Shown piece by piece: positions 33,956 through 42,466 of a stretch of DNA of 48,897 nt. This DNA comes from a virus. Within the stretch, counting starts at the first letter, position 1, and every line of letters starts with the position of its first letter. Made by a program: the position numbers and the translations under genes. The notes beneath the pieces were generated by a model that was not told where the DNA came from, did no database searches, and saw nothing but the letters and a program-made list of their open reading frames with translations. The stretch lies in IMG/VR virus record IMGVR_UViG_3300020438_006412, positions 1 to 48,897 of that record; one strand, written 5' to 3'.

Positions 33956-35959
33956 TTAATTTTTAAAACCTTTAGCACGAAGTAAATCTTTCCTCGAAAT
34001 AATTTCTACCTTACATTTAGCTCCTTCAGCTGAGTTGTGTGTATATTTACCAATATTTTTATAACAATATGGATAATCCGGATGGTCTGGATTATCACCT
34101 ATTTCAGAACACGGAAATTCATCACTACCATTTCTTAAAAGTGAATTTGAAAATGCATCTGCATCTGTGGCCTTTATTCCTTCTTCTCCATCTATTCCGT
34201 AATCTACATGCCATTTCCAATAATCATCAAAATATCTTAAACTTGTTAGTGCATCAGGACCACATTCATCACCTGACGATGCACAGGATTTATATGTTCT
34301 ATTTTCCATTATTTTAGGATTCCAATTTGCAACTATATAATACCACTCATTAATATCATTGGGAACGTGTAAATGATTAATCATTTTTTGTTCAAATGAA
34401 TCTGAAAAAGGTTTTACGGAGGGATGATTTATAGGATAATTGTAACAATCACCTGCAGGGTTATCATCATTACCAAAACAACCCTCGCTTATGCCGGAAG
34501 TATATTGTGTTCCAGGAACAATACCACCTGTAACTGTAGCTGAATTATTTAGTCTAGCAGAAATCCAACCATTTCTACCCTTAGATTTTCCTGTATGTGA
34601 ATCCCAAAATGATCCATACTTATCTCTTACTACCAATCTTATAAACCTCTCATTATCTCCCTTCGAAAATAAATCAACATCTTCTGTAAAAGTTCCTGAA
34701 TCTGGAAATGTGAGGTTTGTTATATATTCTTCCCACGTACCCCAAGTAACATCATCCTCCCTAACTTGATCATTCTTATTTAAAGTAAATGTTTGTAATG
34801 TGAATGCAGGTTTTATTTTTCCAGGTTCACATTCTCCGGGTTCACAATCCAAATCATAGTATCCAGTATCATCAAACCCATGCCATGGATTTCCTAAATT
34901 AAATAATGTTCCTGTAGTTGTTTTATTTAAAAATTTTACCCACATAGCTATAGTAAAGCCTGTTTCTAACCATTGTGGATTAAATGGATCATCACCCACA
35001 AATGGTGGTGCACCACCTTCTTCTTGTTTTATTATTACACCTTGATTTAAACCATTAATTCGTAAATAACCCTGTGATTGTGATTCATATTCTGGTCTTT
35101 CATCTTGTATATCAACCTCCACACCCTTATCAACATCAGATAGATATGTATTTAAATCATTTCTAAGAGTTTGTAATGATTGTCCTTCATTTACAGTTCC
35201 TTCACCATGTCGTTCTAGTCTAACTATATTACCCACATTGGGAGTTGATGGCTTTATATCGTTTTGGTCGTGGTGAATATTTTGATTTGTCGTGATATTA
35301 GATGGCCAAGTATCAGGAATATCGTCTGAATCAACATCCAAATTAAAATTTGGTATTATACCCTTTAGAGCTTCATATTCTGAAAAGAATTTATTTATTC
35401 GTGCTTGTCTGGTAATATTAATTGGTATTAATTCAAAGATTGTAACATCTAATATTTCTTTTGCCTTTGTAATATCAATGGTAAAATTTTCATTTGAAAA
35501 ACTTATAAAATTTGATAGAAATGTGAATAAAGATTCAGTAACATTTATTATAGCTGTATAATCTCCACTATAACATTGGCCCAATTCTACTTCAATGTAT
35601 GGATGATTATCAGGATTTAATGTTTCATCATAATTTTCATAAGTTCCGTCATCTGGTGAATTGTATGTTGTAAATAAATTAAATTCACCCCATGGTTGAT
35701 ATTCATCACCATCCCATTGACAATCTGCAATTTGGTTTAATACCAAATCAAATTGTTGTGGAGTTAATTCTTTCTGATAATCTTCTTGATAAACTACTAA
35801 ATCATCTTGATTACTCAACTCAGATGTAGTTATCTGCCCATCAGTTGAAAATGATCTTTTAAATTTATTAACATCGAAATCTACAAAATCATTCGAATTT
35901 TCTATTATTAAATTAATAGTATAATCTAAAAATTGTTCTATCAATTGTATTTTTGTCAT
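33956..35959 (-). CDS. LamG-domain tail/baseplate protein (667 aa)
   Basis: The N-terminal 250 residues are mostly helical (IQLIEQFLDYTINLIIE). A LamG/concanavalin-like domain follows from about residue 290 to 580 (LETGFTIAMWVKFLNKTTTG, later NEWYYIVANWNPKI). 'GFTIAMWVKF' is the typical first strand of LamG folds, which often bind carbohydrate. The protein ends CKVEIISRKDLLRAKGF, resembling the ends of other phage tail genes. It is translated just after the DNRLRE-like protein, with AGAGG as ribosome site spanning the upstream stop. A role in receptor contact or baseplate periphery is inferred. Confidence 0.7.
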   Translation of the reverse strand: MTKIQLIEQFLDYTINLIIENSNDFVDFDVNKFKRSFSTDGQITTSELSNQDDLVVYQEDYQKELTPQQFDLVLNQIADCQWDGDEYQPWGEFNLFTTYNSPDDGTYENYDETLNPDNHPYIEVELGQCYSGDYTAIINVTESLFTFLSNFISFSNENFTIDITKAKEILDVTIFELIPINITRQARINKFFSEYEALKGIIPNFNLDVDSDDIPDTWPSNITTNQNIHHDQNDIKPSTPNVGNIVRLERHGEGTVNEGQSLQTLRNDLNTYLSDVDKGVEVDIQDERPEYESQSQGYLRINGLNQGVIIKQEEGGAPPFVGDDPFNPQWLETGFTIAMWVKFLNKTTTGTLFNLGNPWHGFDDTGYYDLDCEPGECEPGKIKPAFTLQTFTLNKNDQVREDDVTWGTWEEYITNLTFPDSGTFTEDVDLFSKGDNERFIRLVVRDKYGSFWDSHTGKSKGRNGWISARLNNSATVTGGIVPGTQYTSGISEGCFGNDDNPAGDCYNYPINHPSVKPFSDSFEQKMINHLHVPNDINEWYYIVANWNPKIMENRTYKSCASSGDECGPDALTSLRYFDDYWKWHVDYGIDGEEGIKATDADAFSNSLLRNGSDEFPCSEIGDNPDHPDYPYCYKNIGKYTHNSAEGAKCKVEIISRKDLLRAKGFKN

Positions 35960-35962
35960 AAC

Positions 35963-37066
35963 CTACCTCTTTACTTTAAATTCAAAATTATTATCTATTA
36001 TCTCTTCTTGACCATCATCATATTTTAGTTTGTATATAATTTTATAAACTCTATCAGGTTCAAAAGTATTTAACCATTGAATAAAATAATTCGATTTCGA
36101 GTCACAACTCAAATAAGTATATTCACTAAATGGAACTATTGTTTCATCGGATGCTACATCTTTTATAGAATAAGAACCGGATTTTTCTGGTATATAAGAA
36201 CCCGTAGCAGTTTGATATGATGTAGAAAAAGTTTTTTTAATAAATTTTTCTCTAGCTTTCAATCTAAACTTAACTTTATCAGATTCTTTATAAAACTCTT
36301 TCAACCCAACCATACTAATATCATTATTAACCAATCCACTTGATGTTATTTGAGTTAATGAACCTGTGTTTGAACCACTACAAGCTGCATGGTCATCCCA
36401 ACGAACTTCAAGTTTTGGTTGGTAAATCGTGTTTGTATTTCTAGAAAAGAATTTTAATTTGCCACGATTAAAAGTATTGGTTTCTTGAGCTCCTGCAAAT
36501 CTAATCAATAAACCATTATTAACTTCTTGACCCTTTATCCACATATTCACCATATCAGATATATCAACTTCAATATCTGGTGATTCAGATTCAAATGTTT
36601 GTGATGATGCACTTACATTAAGTACATCCCCACCATTAGTATCCCATGGTGTTGGTGATCCTCCAGGAGGATTTCCACTGTTTTCCCAACTACAACCTTC
36701 AGTAAATTTTGGAATGTCACCAAACTTACCTGTACCTTCTGTCCAGGATGCTGATAAAGGTTGAAATGCTAAAGAGTGAACTTCTGTTAAATCTTGGTTT
36801 CCTTCAGCTTCAAACATTTTTAAATAATATTTTGCGTCAGATGATATAGTTCCATTAGAAACAGATTTGGATATTTCAGTAAAATCTGTTCCATCAAACT
36901 CAATGAGAGCTCTCGTAGGATAATCAAATTCACTATTAAAAAATTCTTTTTTAATTTCTAATATTTCATCTCTTCCAAAGTTTTGATCTTTGAAAGATGT
37001 TCCATCTATTTTACTACTACCACTTGAAATCCAAGTGTCTTGTGTTGGGTATATAAAATAATGCAT
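35963..37066 (-). CDS. DNRLRE-like virion protein (367 aa)
   Basis: The N-terminal 230 residues resemble a DNRLRE-type beta domain: a start with YPTQDTWISSGSS, then NFGRDEILEIKKE, RALIEFDGTDF, a Trp-Thr-Glu-Gly segment (SASWTEGTGKFGD) and a final YQPKLEVRWDD strand. DNRLRE domains occur in bacterial surface and fibre proteins. The C-terminal part (about 235-367) is a separate beta domain shared in style with baseplate proteins (VKFRLKAREKFIKKTF). The ATG overlaps the stop of the gp6-like gene by one base (TAATG), which suggests a fixed stoichiometry with the baseplate wedge. No catalytic motif is seen; the family assignment is from pattern only. Confidence 0.65.
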   Translation of the reverse strand: MHYFIYPTQDTWISSGSSKIDGTSFKDQNFGRDEILEIKKEFFNSEFDYPTRALIEFDGTDFTEISKSVSNGTISSDAKYYLKMFEAEGNQDLTEVHSLAFQPLSASWTEGTGKFGDIPKFTEGCSWENSGNPPGGSPTPWDTNGGDVLNVSASSQTFESESPDIEVDISDMVNMWIKGQEVNNGLLIRFAGAQETNTFNRGKLKFFSRNTNTIYQPKLEVRWDDHAACSGSNTGSLTQITSSGLVNNDISMVGLKEFYKESDKVKFRLKAREKFIKKTFSTSYQTATGSYIPEKSGSYSIKDVASDETIVPFSEYTYLSCDSKSNYFIQWLNTFEPDRVYKIIYKLKYDDGQEEIIDNNFEFKVKR

Positions 37067-39336
37067 TACTTAATAACTCCTCTTATGTTTTGGTTGGGAT
37101 TTTTAAGTTCAAATACAGAAGGTTCTACAGTAGCTAACACAACTCCATCGGAAACAAAATATTCACTTTCATCTCCTGATTGACCATTAATGTAAAATTG
37201 TTTAAAATCATATTTCCACCCATAATTGCCAGTATTGGTTTTAGTGCAATCTGCAGAACTCTCATCCCCATCAGGACAACTTTCAAAACTTAAATCCCAA
37301 AGCTTTGGTGAACTTTCTATATTGTTAATAACTCTACCATTTGATAAATCACTAAAATTTTGTGTCAATTCAACGAAACTTACACTTCTAACACCATCAA
37401 CATCCATAAGTTCATAATACAAATCATTGGTATGTATTGCATCCTTAAAAAACATTTTATTTGTATTAAAATATTGAGATATAGCACTTATACATTTTAA
37501 TTTTACATCAGATTTATTAGATCCTCTATGAGCAAAAACTTCAAACGCTACCCCAAAATTAACAACCTTCCCATCTACTATATTAACTTTATCAGTTAAC
37601 ATTCTAAAATTATTTAAATAATTAATAATATTTTGTTTTAATGGATGTATTATACCTGTTTCCGAATTTAATATTGGTATTAAATTTCTATTTATATCAT
37701 ATGTCAATAAGTGTAAATCAATAGTGGGTAGTGTTCCATCATTTATAGTAATATTATTTGTCAGTACACCATATTCCGAATAAAATTCAGATAGTTTTGT
37801 TATAGATTGGTTTAGAGGGTGTTCGGTATCACTCTGCCAATCATTATCAGTATTACTAATTGCACTCTGTATTTGTTGTACAAGTTGACCTATATCATTA
37901 TTATCCACATCACCACTACTATCCAAATCTAAATTTGAAATTGTTTGTTGTACACTACTACCCATCACATCTACACCAGTTCTTTTACAATATACTTTTG
38001 CAACACTACCAAATTTTTCAGGTAAAGATAATGTTCTGGCTTCATAATCTTCTTTTGTTACACATCTATTTTGTGATGCAAAGTAAGCTTTAGCACCTTT
38101 TCTAATATCTTCTATATTTTGAGGTCCTGAACCACCTCTAGCCGGTATACTATTAGTAGCAGTTAAATTTTTACCTGTATCAGATCCATTAATAACATTA
38201 TAACTATCAATGGAATTTAAATCATTAGATGCAACATTAGATTTTATTCCACCACCAACATCATAAGAAATTTCTATTACGGTATTAAATGGAGCTTCAC
38301 CTAAAGTAAGTCTATCATTTGCTCTAAGAGGGTCAATAGATTCATTTATATTTGAAGTTTCTCCAGGTAATATTATACCTGAAGTTTGTAGTACATCCAA
38401 TTCAGATAATGATGTTTCTTGATTTCTAAGTACACCATTACCAAAAACTATCGAAGTTTTACCCTGAGCATTATGTTCTACTACGAATTTTTTTGAAGTT
38501 TTTTTATATTTTAATGAATAAGGAACTGCATCAGAAGTTTTGTCTGAAGATGTTGAATCATAAGAATATGCATCATTCCTTGTATTATCATCAAGGTAAT
38601 GTGTATCTAAAGGTACTCTATCTTGTGACAGATATTCAACCTCACTCCACTCATTACCTGTAGAGGTATCTATAACCGAATTTATATTGATAACATCTAA
38701 ATCTTCTAATGTCAATCTTAAAAATTTTGTAGGACTTCCTACCGTGAATTTTTTTGTTTTGGTATTAGCTGAAATAGCATTTACTTTTCTGGTAATTAAG
38801 TATGAAGTCACAATCCCATTCGAATCAAAATTTAAAGGTTCTGGATTTATATCTAAAGATCCACTTGTGGAAAAATCAACTACATCTAAAGTTTTAAATT
38901 TAATTTTACTATCAGAGTTAGATGACAATCTCATTCCTGCAGCTATTGTCATCGTGTCACCATATTGGGGTTTTAAATCATTTATGTCACTAGAATCAAC
39001 CCCAACTTCTTGTGTTACTGTCAATGTTGTTATAGCAGCAGCTGTTGGTTTTACTTTATACCCTAACATATTAGCTATGTTAACCACATTTCTTCTTTCT
39101 TGTGCTAATGGTAACATCATTTCTTTATATTGTTGATCTATATAAAATGATAATACATCCCCAACATATGCAGACATCTCTATTAACATCATACCAGGTG
39201 ATGTTTCATTAAAATCTTTATAAGAATCTGGAAAATAAGATTTTGCGTACTCCATCAAAGTGTTTTTAAAATCTGTAAAATCTTTATTTAGATATTCTAC
39301 ATTACTAACTTTATATTCTTTATCATTGTACGGCAT
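37066..39336 (-). CDS. gp6: Baseplate wedge protein, T4 gp6-like, with EF-hand-like insertion
   Basis: A 756-aa protein of the gp6/baseplate J family. The N-terminus (FTDFKNTLMEYAKSYFPDSY, then SPGMMLIEMSAYVGDVLSFY) is the standard opening. The C-terminal core (IINYLNNFRMLTDKVNIVDG, then VNFGVAFEVFAHRGSNKSDV) is equally typical. In T4, gp6 forms the wedge that joins the inner baseplate to the arms and changes shape on contraction. Unusually, about residues 468-493 carry a single calcium-loop-like unit, DLDSSGDVDNNDIGQLV, like half a dockerin, placed between two conserved parts. AGGAGAACATA precedes the ATG, and gp25 is directly upstream, the usual order for this module. Confidence 0.85.
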   Translation of the reverse strand: MPYNDKEYKVSNVEYLNKDFTDFKNTLMEYAKSYFPDSYKDFNETSPGMMLIEMSAYVGDVLSFYIDQQYKEMMLPLAQERRNVVNIANMLGYKVKPTAAAITTLTVTQEVGVDSSDINDLKPQYGDTMTIAAGMRLSSNSDSKIKFKTLDVVDFSTSGSLDINPEPLNFDSNGIVTSYLITRKVNAISANTKTKKFTVGSPTKFLRLTLEDLDVININSVIDTSTGNEWSEVEYLSQDRVPLDTHYLDDNTRNDAYSYDSTSSDKTSDAVPYSLKYKKTSKKFVVEHNAQGKTSIVFGNGVLRNQETSLSELDVLQTSGIILPGETSNINESIDPLRANDRLTLGEAPFNTVIEISYDVGGGIKSNVASNDLNSIDSYNVINGSDTGKNLTATNSIPARGGSGPQNIEDIRKGAKAYFASQNRCVTKEDYEARTLSLPEKFGSVAKVYCKRTGVDVMGSSVQQTISNLDLDSSGDVDNNDIGQLVQQIQSAISNTDNDWQSDTEHPLNQSITKLSEFYSEYGVLTNNITINDGTLPTIDLHLLTYDINRNLIPILNSETGIIHPLKQNIINYLNNFRMLTDKVNIVDGKVVNFGVAFEVFAHRGSNKSDVKLKCISAISQYFNTNKMFFKDAIHTNDLYYELMDVDGVRSVSFVELTQNFSDLSNGRVINNIESSPKLWDLSFESCPDGDESSADCTKTNTGNYGWKYDFKQFYINGQSGDESEYFVSDGVVLATVEPSVFELKNPNQNIRGVIK
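37858..37935 (-). other. Dockerin/EF-hand-like half repeat inserted in the gp6-like protein
   Basis: The encoded 26 residues contain D-L-D-S-S-G-D-V-D-N-N-D, matching the D-x-D-x-S/D-G-x-V/I-D-x-x-D calcium loop, followed by a helix IGQLVQQIQSAI. It is a single unit rather than a pair. Confidence 0.65.
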
Positions 39337-39354
39337 TATGTTCTCCTAAATAAT

Positions 39355-39792
39355 TTATATATCAACCGATACGGAATTTAATATGTTTGGATCTCTATTT
39401 AAATGAAAATCAACTCTTATAGAAATTTGATTTTTACCCACAGAATCCATTTGTGATGCATTTACTCTAACATTTTTTATAGTAATAAATGGCATCAATG
39501 TTTCAAAAGTTATAGTTAATTCCGATTTTATTGAATCTATAGTATTGTTATCTATTTGTTGAAATAGATATGCTCTTAATCCTAAACCAATGGTTGGTTG
39601 CATTAACCTCTCACCCTTTTCAGTCAACAACAACAGCTTAATGTTTTCTGTAACGGCATCTATAGTTATTTCAGTAGATTTAAACCAACCCTCTACACCA
39701 TCAGATTTTATGAATGGTAACATAATACCTATAAACTGATTTTCATCATTATCTTGTATAAGTGGTCTTTTATTTTTATCTATTATTGCCAT
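39355..39792 (-). CDS. gp25: Baseplate wedge protein, T4 gp25-like
   Basis: A 145-aa protein of the gp25/GPW family. The diagnostic centre is GLGLRAYLFQQIDNNTIDSI, preceded by ENIKLLLLTEKGERLMQPTI and followed by a strand pair ending in VRVDFHLNRD. gp25 is one of the most conserved baseplate wedge proteins and helps initiate sheath assembly. Length matches the family. The start overlaps the upstream 150-aa gene by one base, and the gp6-like gene follows after 18 bases, as expected for a wedge operon. Confidence 0.88.
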   Translation of the reverse strand: MAIIDKNKRPLIQDNDENQFIGIMLPFIKSDGVEGWFKSTEITIDAVTENIKLLLLTEKGERLMQPTIGLGLRAYLFQQIDNNTIDSIKSELTITFETLMPFITIKNVRVNASQMDSVGKNQISIRVDFHLNRDPNILNSVSVDI

Positions 39793-40244
39793 TACTTAGT
39801 TCCACTTTTTATATTTGTTAATTTTACCTTAGTATTTCGTTCATTAGTTTCGTTACGACTTACAGGATTTCTACCAATATATGCGTGACCTTTTGACACC
39901 AATAAACCACCCTGTGATGGTGTTGCTGATGAGCCACCACCCTTCGTTAAATTCAATGCTGGTATACTAACCCCACTTTTAGTACCAATTAATGTTGATG
40001 GTGCACCAGCTGGTGTTATATAATTAACAGTAGGATTTATATCAGCTGGTAAAAATGATTGAGTTTTTATTTCCTCAACCTCTAATATAGCTTTCATTTC
40101 AGTTATGGTAAAAGTTTGTGCCTGTAAAAACTTTATTATAGCTTTAGATTGTAAATCTGCTATTTCAGGACAATTACCCGAATCTGTAGCTTGAGGTCCT
40201 AAACCTTGTATACAAGCTTCTTCTAAATCCAGTTTCAATCCCAT
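39792..40244 (-). CDS. Hypothetical baseplate-module protein (150 aa)
   Basis: No family is recognised. The N-terminal half is helical (LDLEEACIQGLG, then DLQSKAIIKFLQAQTFTITE). The C-terminal half is Pro/Gly/Ser-rich and basic at the end (GGGSSATPSQGGLLVSKGHA, then KVKLTNIKSGTK). PAAR-like spike tips occur at this position in other phages, but the PAAR His/Gly pattern is absent, so I do not call it one. One-base overlaps with both neighbours put it between the hub-side genes and gp25, so a structural or chaperone role in baseplate assembly is inferred. Confidence 0.6.
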   Translation of the reverse strand: MGLKLDLEEACIQGLGPQATDSGNCPEIADLQSKAIIKFLQAQTFTITEMKAILEVEEIKTQSFLPADINPTVNYITPAGAPSTLIGTKSGVSIPALNLTKGGGSSATPSQGGLLVSKGHAYIGRNPVSRNETNERNTKVKLTNIKSGTK

Positions 40245-40663
40245 TACGCAGGCCTTTGCTGTTTAGATTTTTTATCCATAGCCTTTAAAACTTTACTGTA
40301 ATCTTTATTTAGAAATTCAGCAGTTTGTCCATCCACAGTTACGGGTGCGTTAGGATTACTATTCATCATATCACCATATTGTTTACCGATAATATCATTC
40401 ATACTATTAGTGGTATGTGTCTTATTACCTAATGTTTTCCACTCTTCATCCATAGCTGTTTCATTCAATACATCATTCAATACTGAATTATTTGTGTATT
40501 GTTTTTTTTCAACAATTTTCTTTTGTGGTTTTGGTTGAGAAACTTGTTGTGATGATAGTGAAGGTTGTTTTAATTCATTTACCACCTCACTTATAGCCAT
40601 CGCAACTTCTTCTCTAACGATTTGTCTGATTATAGTTTTTATATTTGTTTTCTTTTTATTCAT
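40244..40663 (-). CDS. Hypothetical baseplate-module protein (139 aa)
   Basis: No family is recognised. The first 30 residues form a basic helix (TIIRQIVREEVAMAISEVVN), followed by a Gln/Ser/Pro/Lys-rich linker (about 33-55) and a second, more polar helical part with VLNDVLNETAMDEEW and KVLKAMDKKSKQQ. This looks like a short adaptor with a flexible middle. Similar small 'REEV..AI' proteins lie beside baseplate hub genes in marine myoviruses in my experience, without known function. AGAGG stands as ribosome site before the ATG, 9 bases after the gp5-like gene. Confidence 0.58.
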   Translation of the reverse strand: MNKKKTNIKTIIRQIVREEVAMAISEVVNELKQPSLSSQQVSQPKPQKKIVEKKQYTNNSVLNDVLNETAMDEEWKTLGNKTHTTNSMNDIIGKQYGDMMNSNPNAPVTVDGQTAEFLNKDYSKVLKAMDKKSKQQRPA

Positions 40664-40672
40664 ATTTAACCT

Positions 40673-41932
40673 CTATTGTTTTTGTTCGTTGTCTTCTATA
40701 AAATGGTATTGACTGACAAATTCTGGTTTTTTTAATTTTCTAATTAAACCTTCCCATTTTGGGATTAGTGGTTTATACTGAGAATCTATTAATGGTAATG
40801 CCGCTCCATTAACAACTGCATTGGAATCTTTCAATACATCTATAACTTCTATTAAAAAATTTTTTAATTGTAAACCCAACACTAAAGGTTCAACTTCTTT
40901 TCCTTCTTCATGTTTCATTTTCACATGCTTACCTAAATAAATATTAGAAGATTCAATAGTTGTTGAATTATTAGAAATAATTTGTATAGTATTACCGGAC
41001 CCAAATAATAAATTATTCCGTGATGATAATACAATATCATTTACAGTTGAATTTATAGTTATTTTATTAGATGATAATAATGTTTGTGGCTCATTATACC
41101 CATAATTATATAAATCATCACCTATAAATCTTTTCGCTTCATTTACAGAATCACTGGCCAATTTAAATGGTTTTGGTATTGGTTGACCATCATTTACACT
41201 TTCATCAAACTCTGCATCAAATTGAAAATGTTGAAGTAAAGAACCTTTATCAGTCATAGATAATATAGAACCATCATTCAAAGATTCAATATTATTAAAT
41301 TTAGATCTACCATTAGATATCATAAATATCGGATGTTGATTTCTACTACCTATTCGAATACTATTACCATGTCTACCTTCAAACATCATATCACCGTGAA
41401 TATCCTTATAAGATTTTTTTAATTGTTTTGGATCATCTAACTCATCTATATATGGTTTTGACATTCTTGGATATTCTGATTTTATGAAACTGGGTGATTC
41501 TCCAGAAGTGGTATTATTTTGTTTCACATTAATATTATTTGGGTTATTTTCTACATTACCATATTGATCTATATTAAAATTTGGTGAATTTTGTGTATTT
41601 AAAGGTCCTAAATAATAATTTACTCCACCAAAGTCACACAGCAATACAGGATCTCCGATAACAGGAACATCAACTTGACCTCTCAATAAAGGAAAATATC
41701 TTTTAGCAACTCCTGGAAGTCTAGGATTAGTTGGTGATTCTTTAATATGTGATTTTGCAAAAATACTATTTTGGTGGTTGTTATCGTTATGAGATTTTGA
41801 AGATTTACTTGTTGCAACATCAATTACTTGTCCAGGAACAAATTGTAAGAATATTTCACTTCTCTGAGAAGAAGAAAATGCACCCTTACCAGTTTTTTTA
41901 GATTGATTCATTTTGACAAATGTAGATCCCAT
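40673..41932 (-). CDS. Baseplate hub/central spike protein, T4 gp5-like (no lysozyme domain)
   Basis: A 419-aa protein. The N-terminal part (about 30-110) looks like an OB-fold of gp5/VgrG type: FVPGQVIDVATS, RYFPLLRGQVDVPVIGDPVL, and then NYYLGPLN. The middle has GDMMFEGRHGNSIRIGSR, a hallmark of the hub proteins of T4-like marine phages. The following region (NKITINSTVNDIVLSSRNNL, then SNNSTTIESSNIYLG) is strand-repetitive, as in a triple-helical spike. The lysozyme domain of T4 gp5 is absent. gp5-type proteins form the membrane-piercing device under the tail tube. It follows the 131-aa gene by five bases. Confidence 0.78.
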   Translation of the reverse strand: MGSTFVKMNQSKKTGKGAFSSSQRSEIFLQFVPGQVIDVATSKSSKSHNDNNHQNSIFAKSHIKESPTNPRLPGVAKRYFPLLRGQVDVPVIGDPVLLCDFGGVNYYLGPLNTQNSPNFNIDQYGNVENNPNNINVKQNNTTSGESPSFIKSEYPRMSKPYIDELDDPKQLKKSYKDIHGDMMFEGRHGNSIRIGSRNQHPIFMISNGRSKFNNIESLNDGSILSMTDKGSLLQHFQFDAEFDESVNDGQPIPKPFKLASDSVNEAKRFIGDDLYNYGYNEPQTLLSSNKITINSTVNDIVLSSRNNLLFGSGNTIQIISNNSTTIESSNIYLGKHVKMKHEEGKEVEPLVLGLQLKNFLIEVIDVLKDSNAVVNGAALPLIDSQYKPLIPKWEGLIRKLKKPEFVSQYHFIEDNEQKQ

Positions 41933-41937
41933 TAAAT

Positions 41938-42333
41938 TTAATTTCCTATAATTTTACTTGTTTTTTCTTTTAATATACTAACATTATCATTTCTTTTCTG
42001 TAAATCGTTCACATCTTCTTGCAGTGCGTTTATTAAATCTTCTTTTTCCGCGTCAGATAACAATGTTGATTCTTCTCCAGATGTGGTTTTTGATAATATC
42101 CGTTGATATACACCAGCTAATTTAACGAGATGTTCATCATTTTTAACTGCCACTTCAAATAATTCTTTTATCAATGGTGCAACCATAACTGCATCATCCA
42201 TAGTTTGTATCATACCATGTATTTCTTGTATAAGTAAATCTAACTGAAGTTTTTTATTCTGTTGATTATCATATATATCCTTAGTTAAATCTTTAAAAGT
42301 TTTTCCCTCAAATATTTCATCTTTAGATTTCAT
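41938..42333 (-). CDS. Hypothetical protein, first gene of the baseplate operon (131 aa)
   Basis: A highly helical, charged protein without a recognised family: KDIYDNQQNKKLQLDLLIQE, then DAVMVAPLIKELFEVAVKND, and a final coiled-coil-like stretch EDVNDLQKRNDNVSILKEKT. I place the start at ATG 42333-42331 because GAGG lies six bases before it. Further upstream an in-frame ATG (42345) and a TTG (42351) exist but lack a ribosome site. It directly follows the 20-bp late-type element and precedes the gp5-like gene. A role in hub assembly is inferred from position only. Confidence 0.65.
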   Translation of the reverse strand: MKSKDEIFEGKTFKDLTKDIYDNQQNKKLQLDLLIQEIHGMIQTMDDAVMVAPLIKELFEVAVKNDEHLVKLAGVYQRILSKTTSGEESTLLSDAEKEDLINALQEDVNDLQKRNDNVSILKEKTSKIIGN

Positions 42334-42361
42334 AATTTTCCTCATTACCAATTAAATAGTA

Positions 42362-42381
42362 TTATTCATATATAAATATAA
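42362..42381 (-). promoter_or_regulatory. Putative late promoter element, copy 3
   Basis: Leftward sequence TTATATTTATATATGAATAA, 28 bases before the chosen ATG of the first baseplate gene and just beyond the terminator that closes the sigma-factor operon. This is the expected place for a new late transcription unit. Confidence 0.62.
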
Positions 42382-42405
42382 AATTTGTAAAAATATCATC
42401 AGAAT

Positions 42406-42439
42406 AAAAAAAACCTGTTACGAATAACAGGCTTTTTTT
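42406..42439 (-). terminator. Rho-independent terminator after the sigma-factor gene
   Basis: A perfect 7-bp stem (CCTGTTA 42414-42420, loop CGAA, TAACAGG 42425-42431) is flanked by an A-tract at 42406-42413 and a T-tract at 42433-42439. Read leftward, the stem is followed by eight Ts. The hairpin could also work rightward, but no rightward gene needs it. Confidence 0.9.
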
Positions 42440-42466
42440 AATATAATCAGTATTATGTAGTATGTA

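Noticed and set aside
39792-40244. PAAR spike-tip protein
   Set aside because: The position fits, but the His/Gly zinc-binding pattern of PAAR repeats is missing.
42371-42378. TATAAATA on the plus strand as a canonical T4 late promoter
   Set aside because: It would fire rightward against all genes. I kept the site as part of a conserved 20-bp leftward element and recorded the orientation as unresolved.
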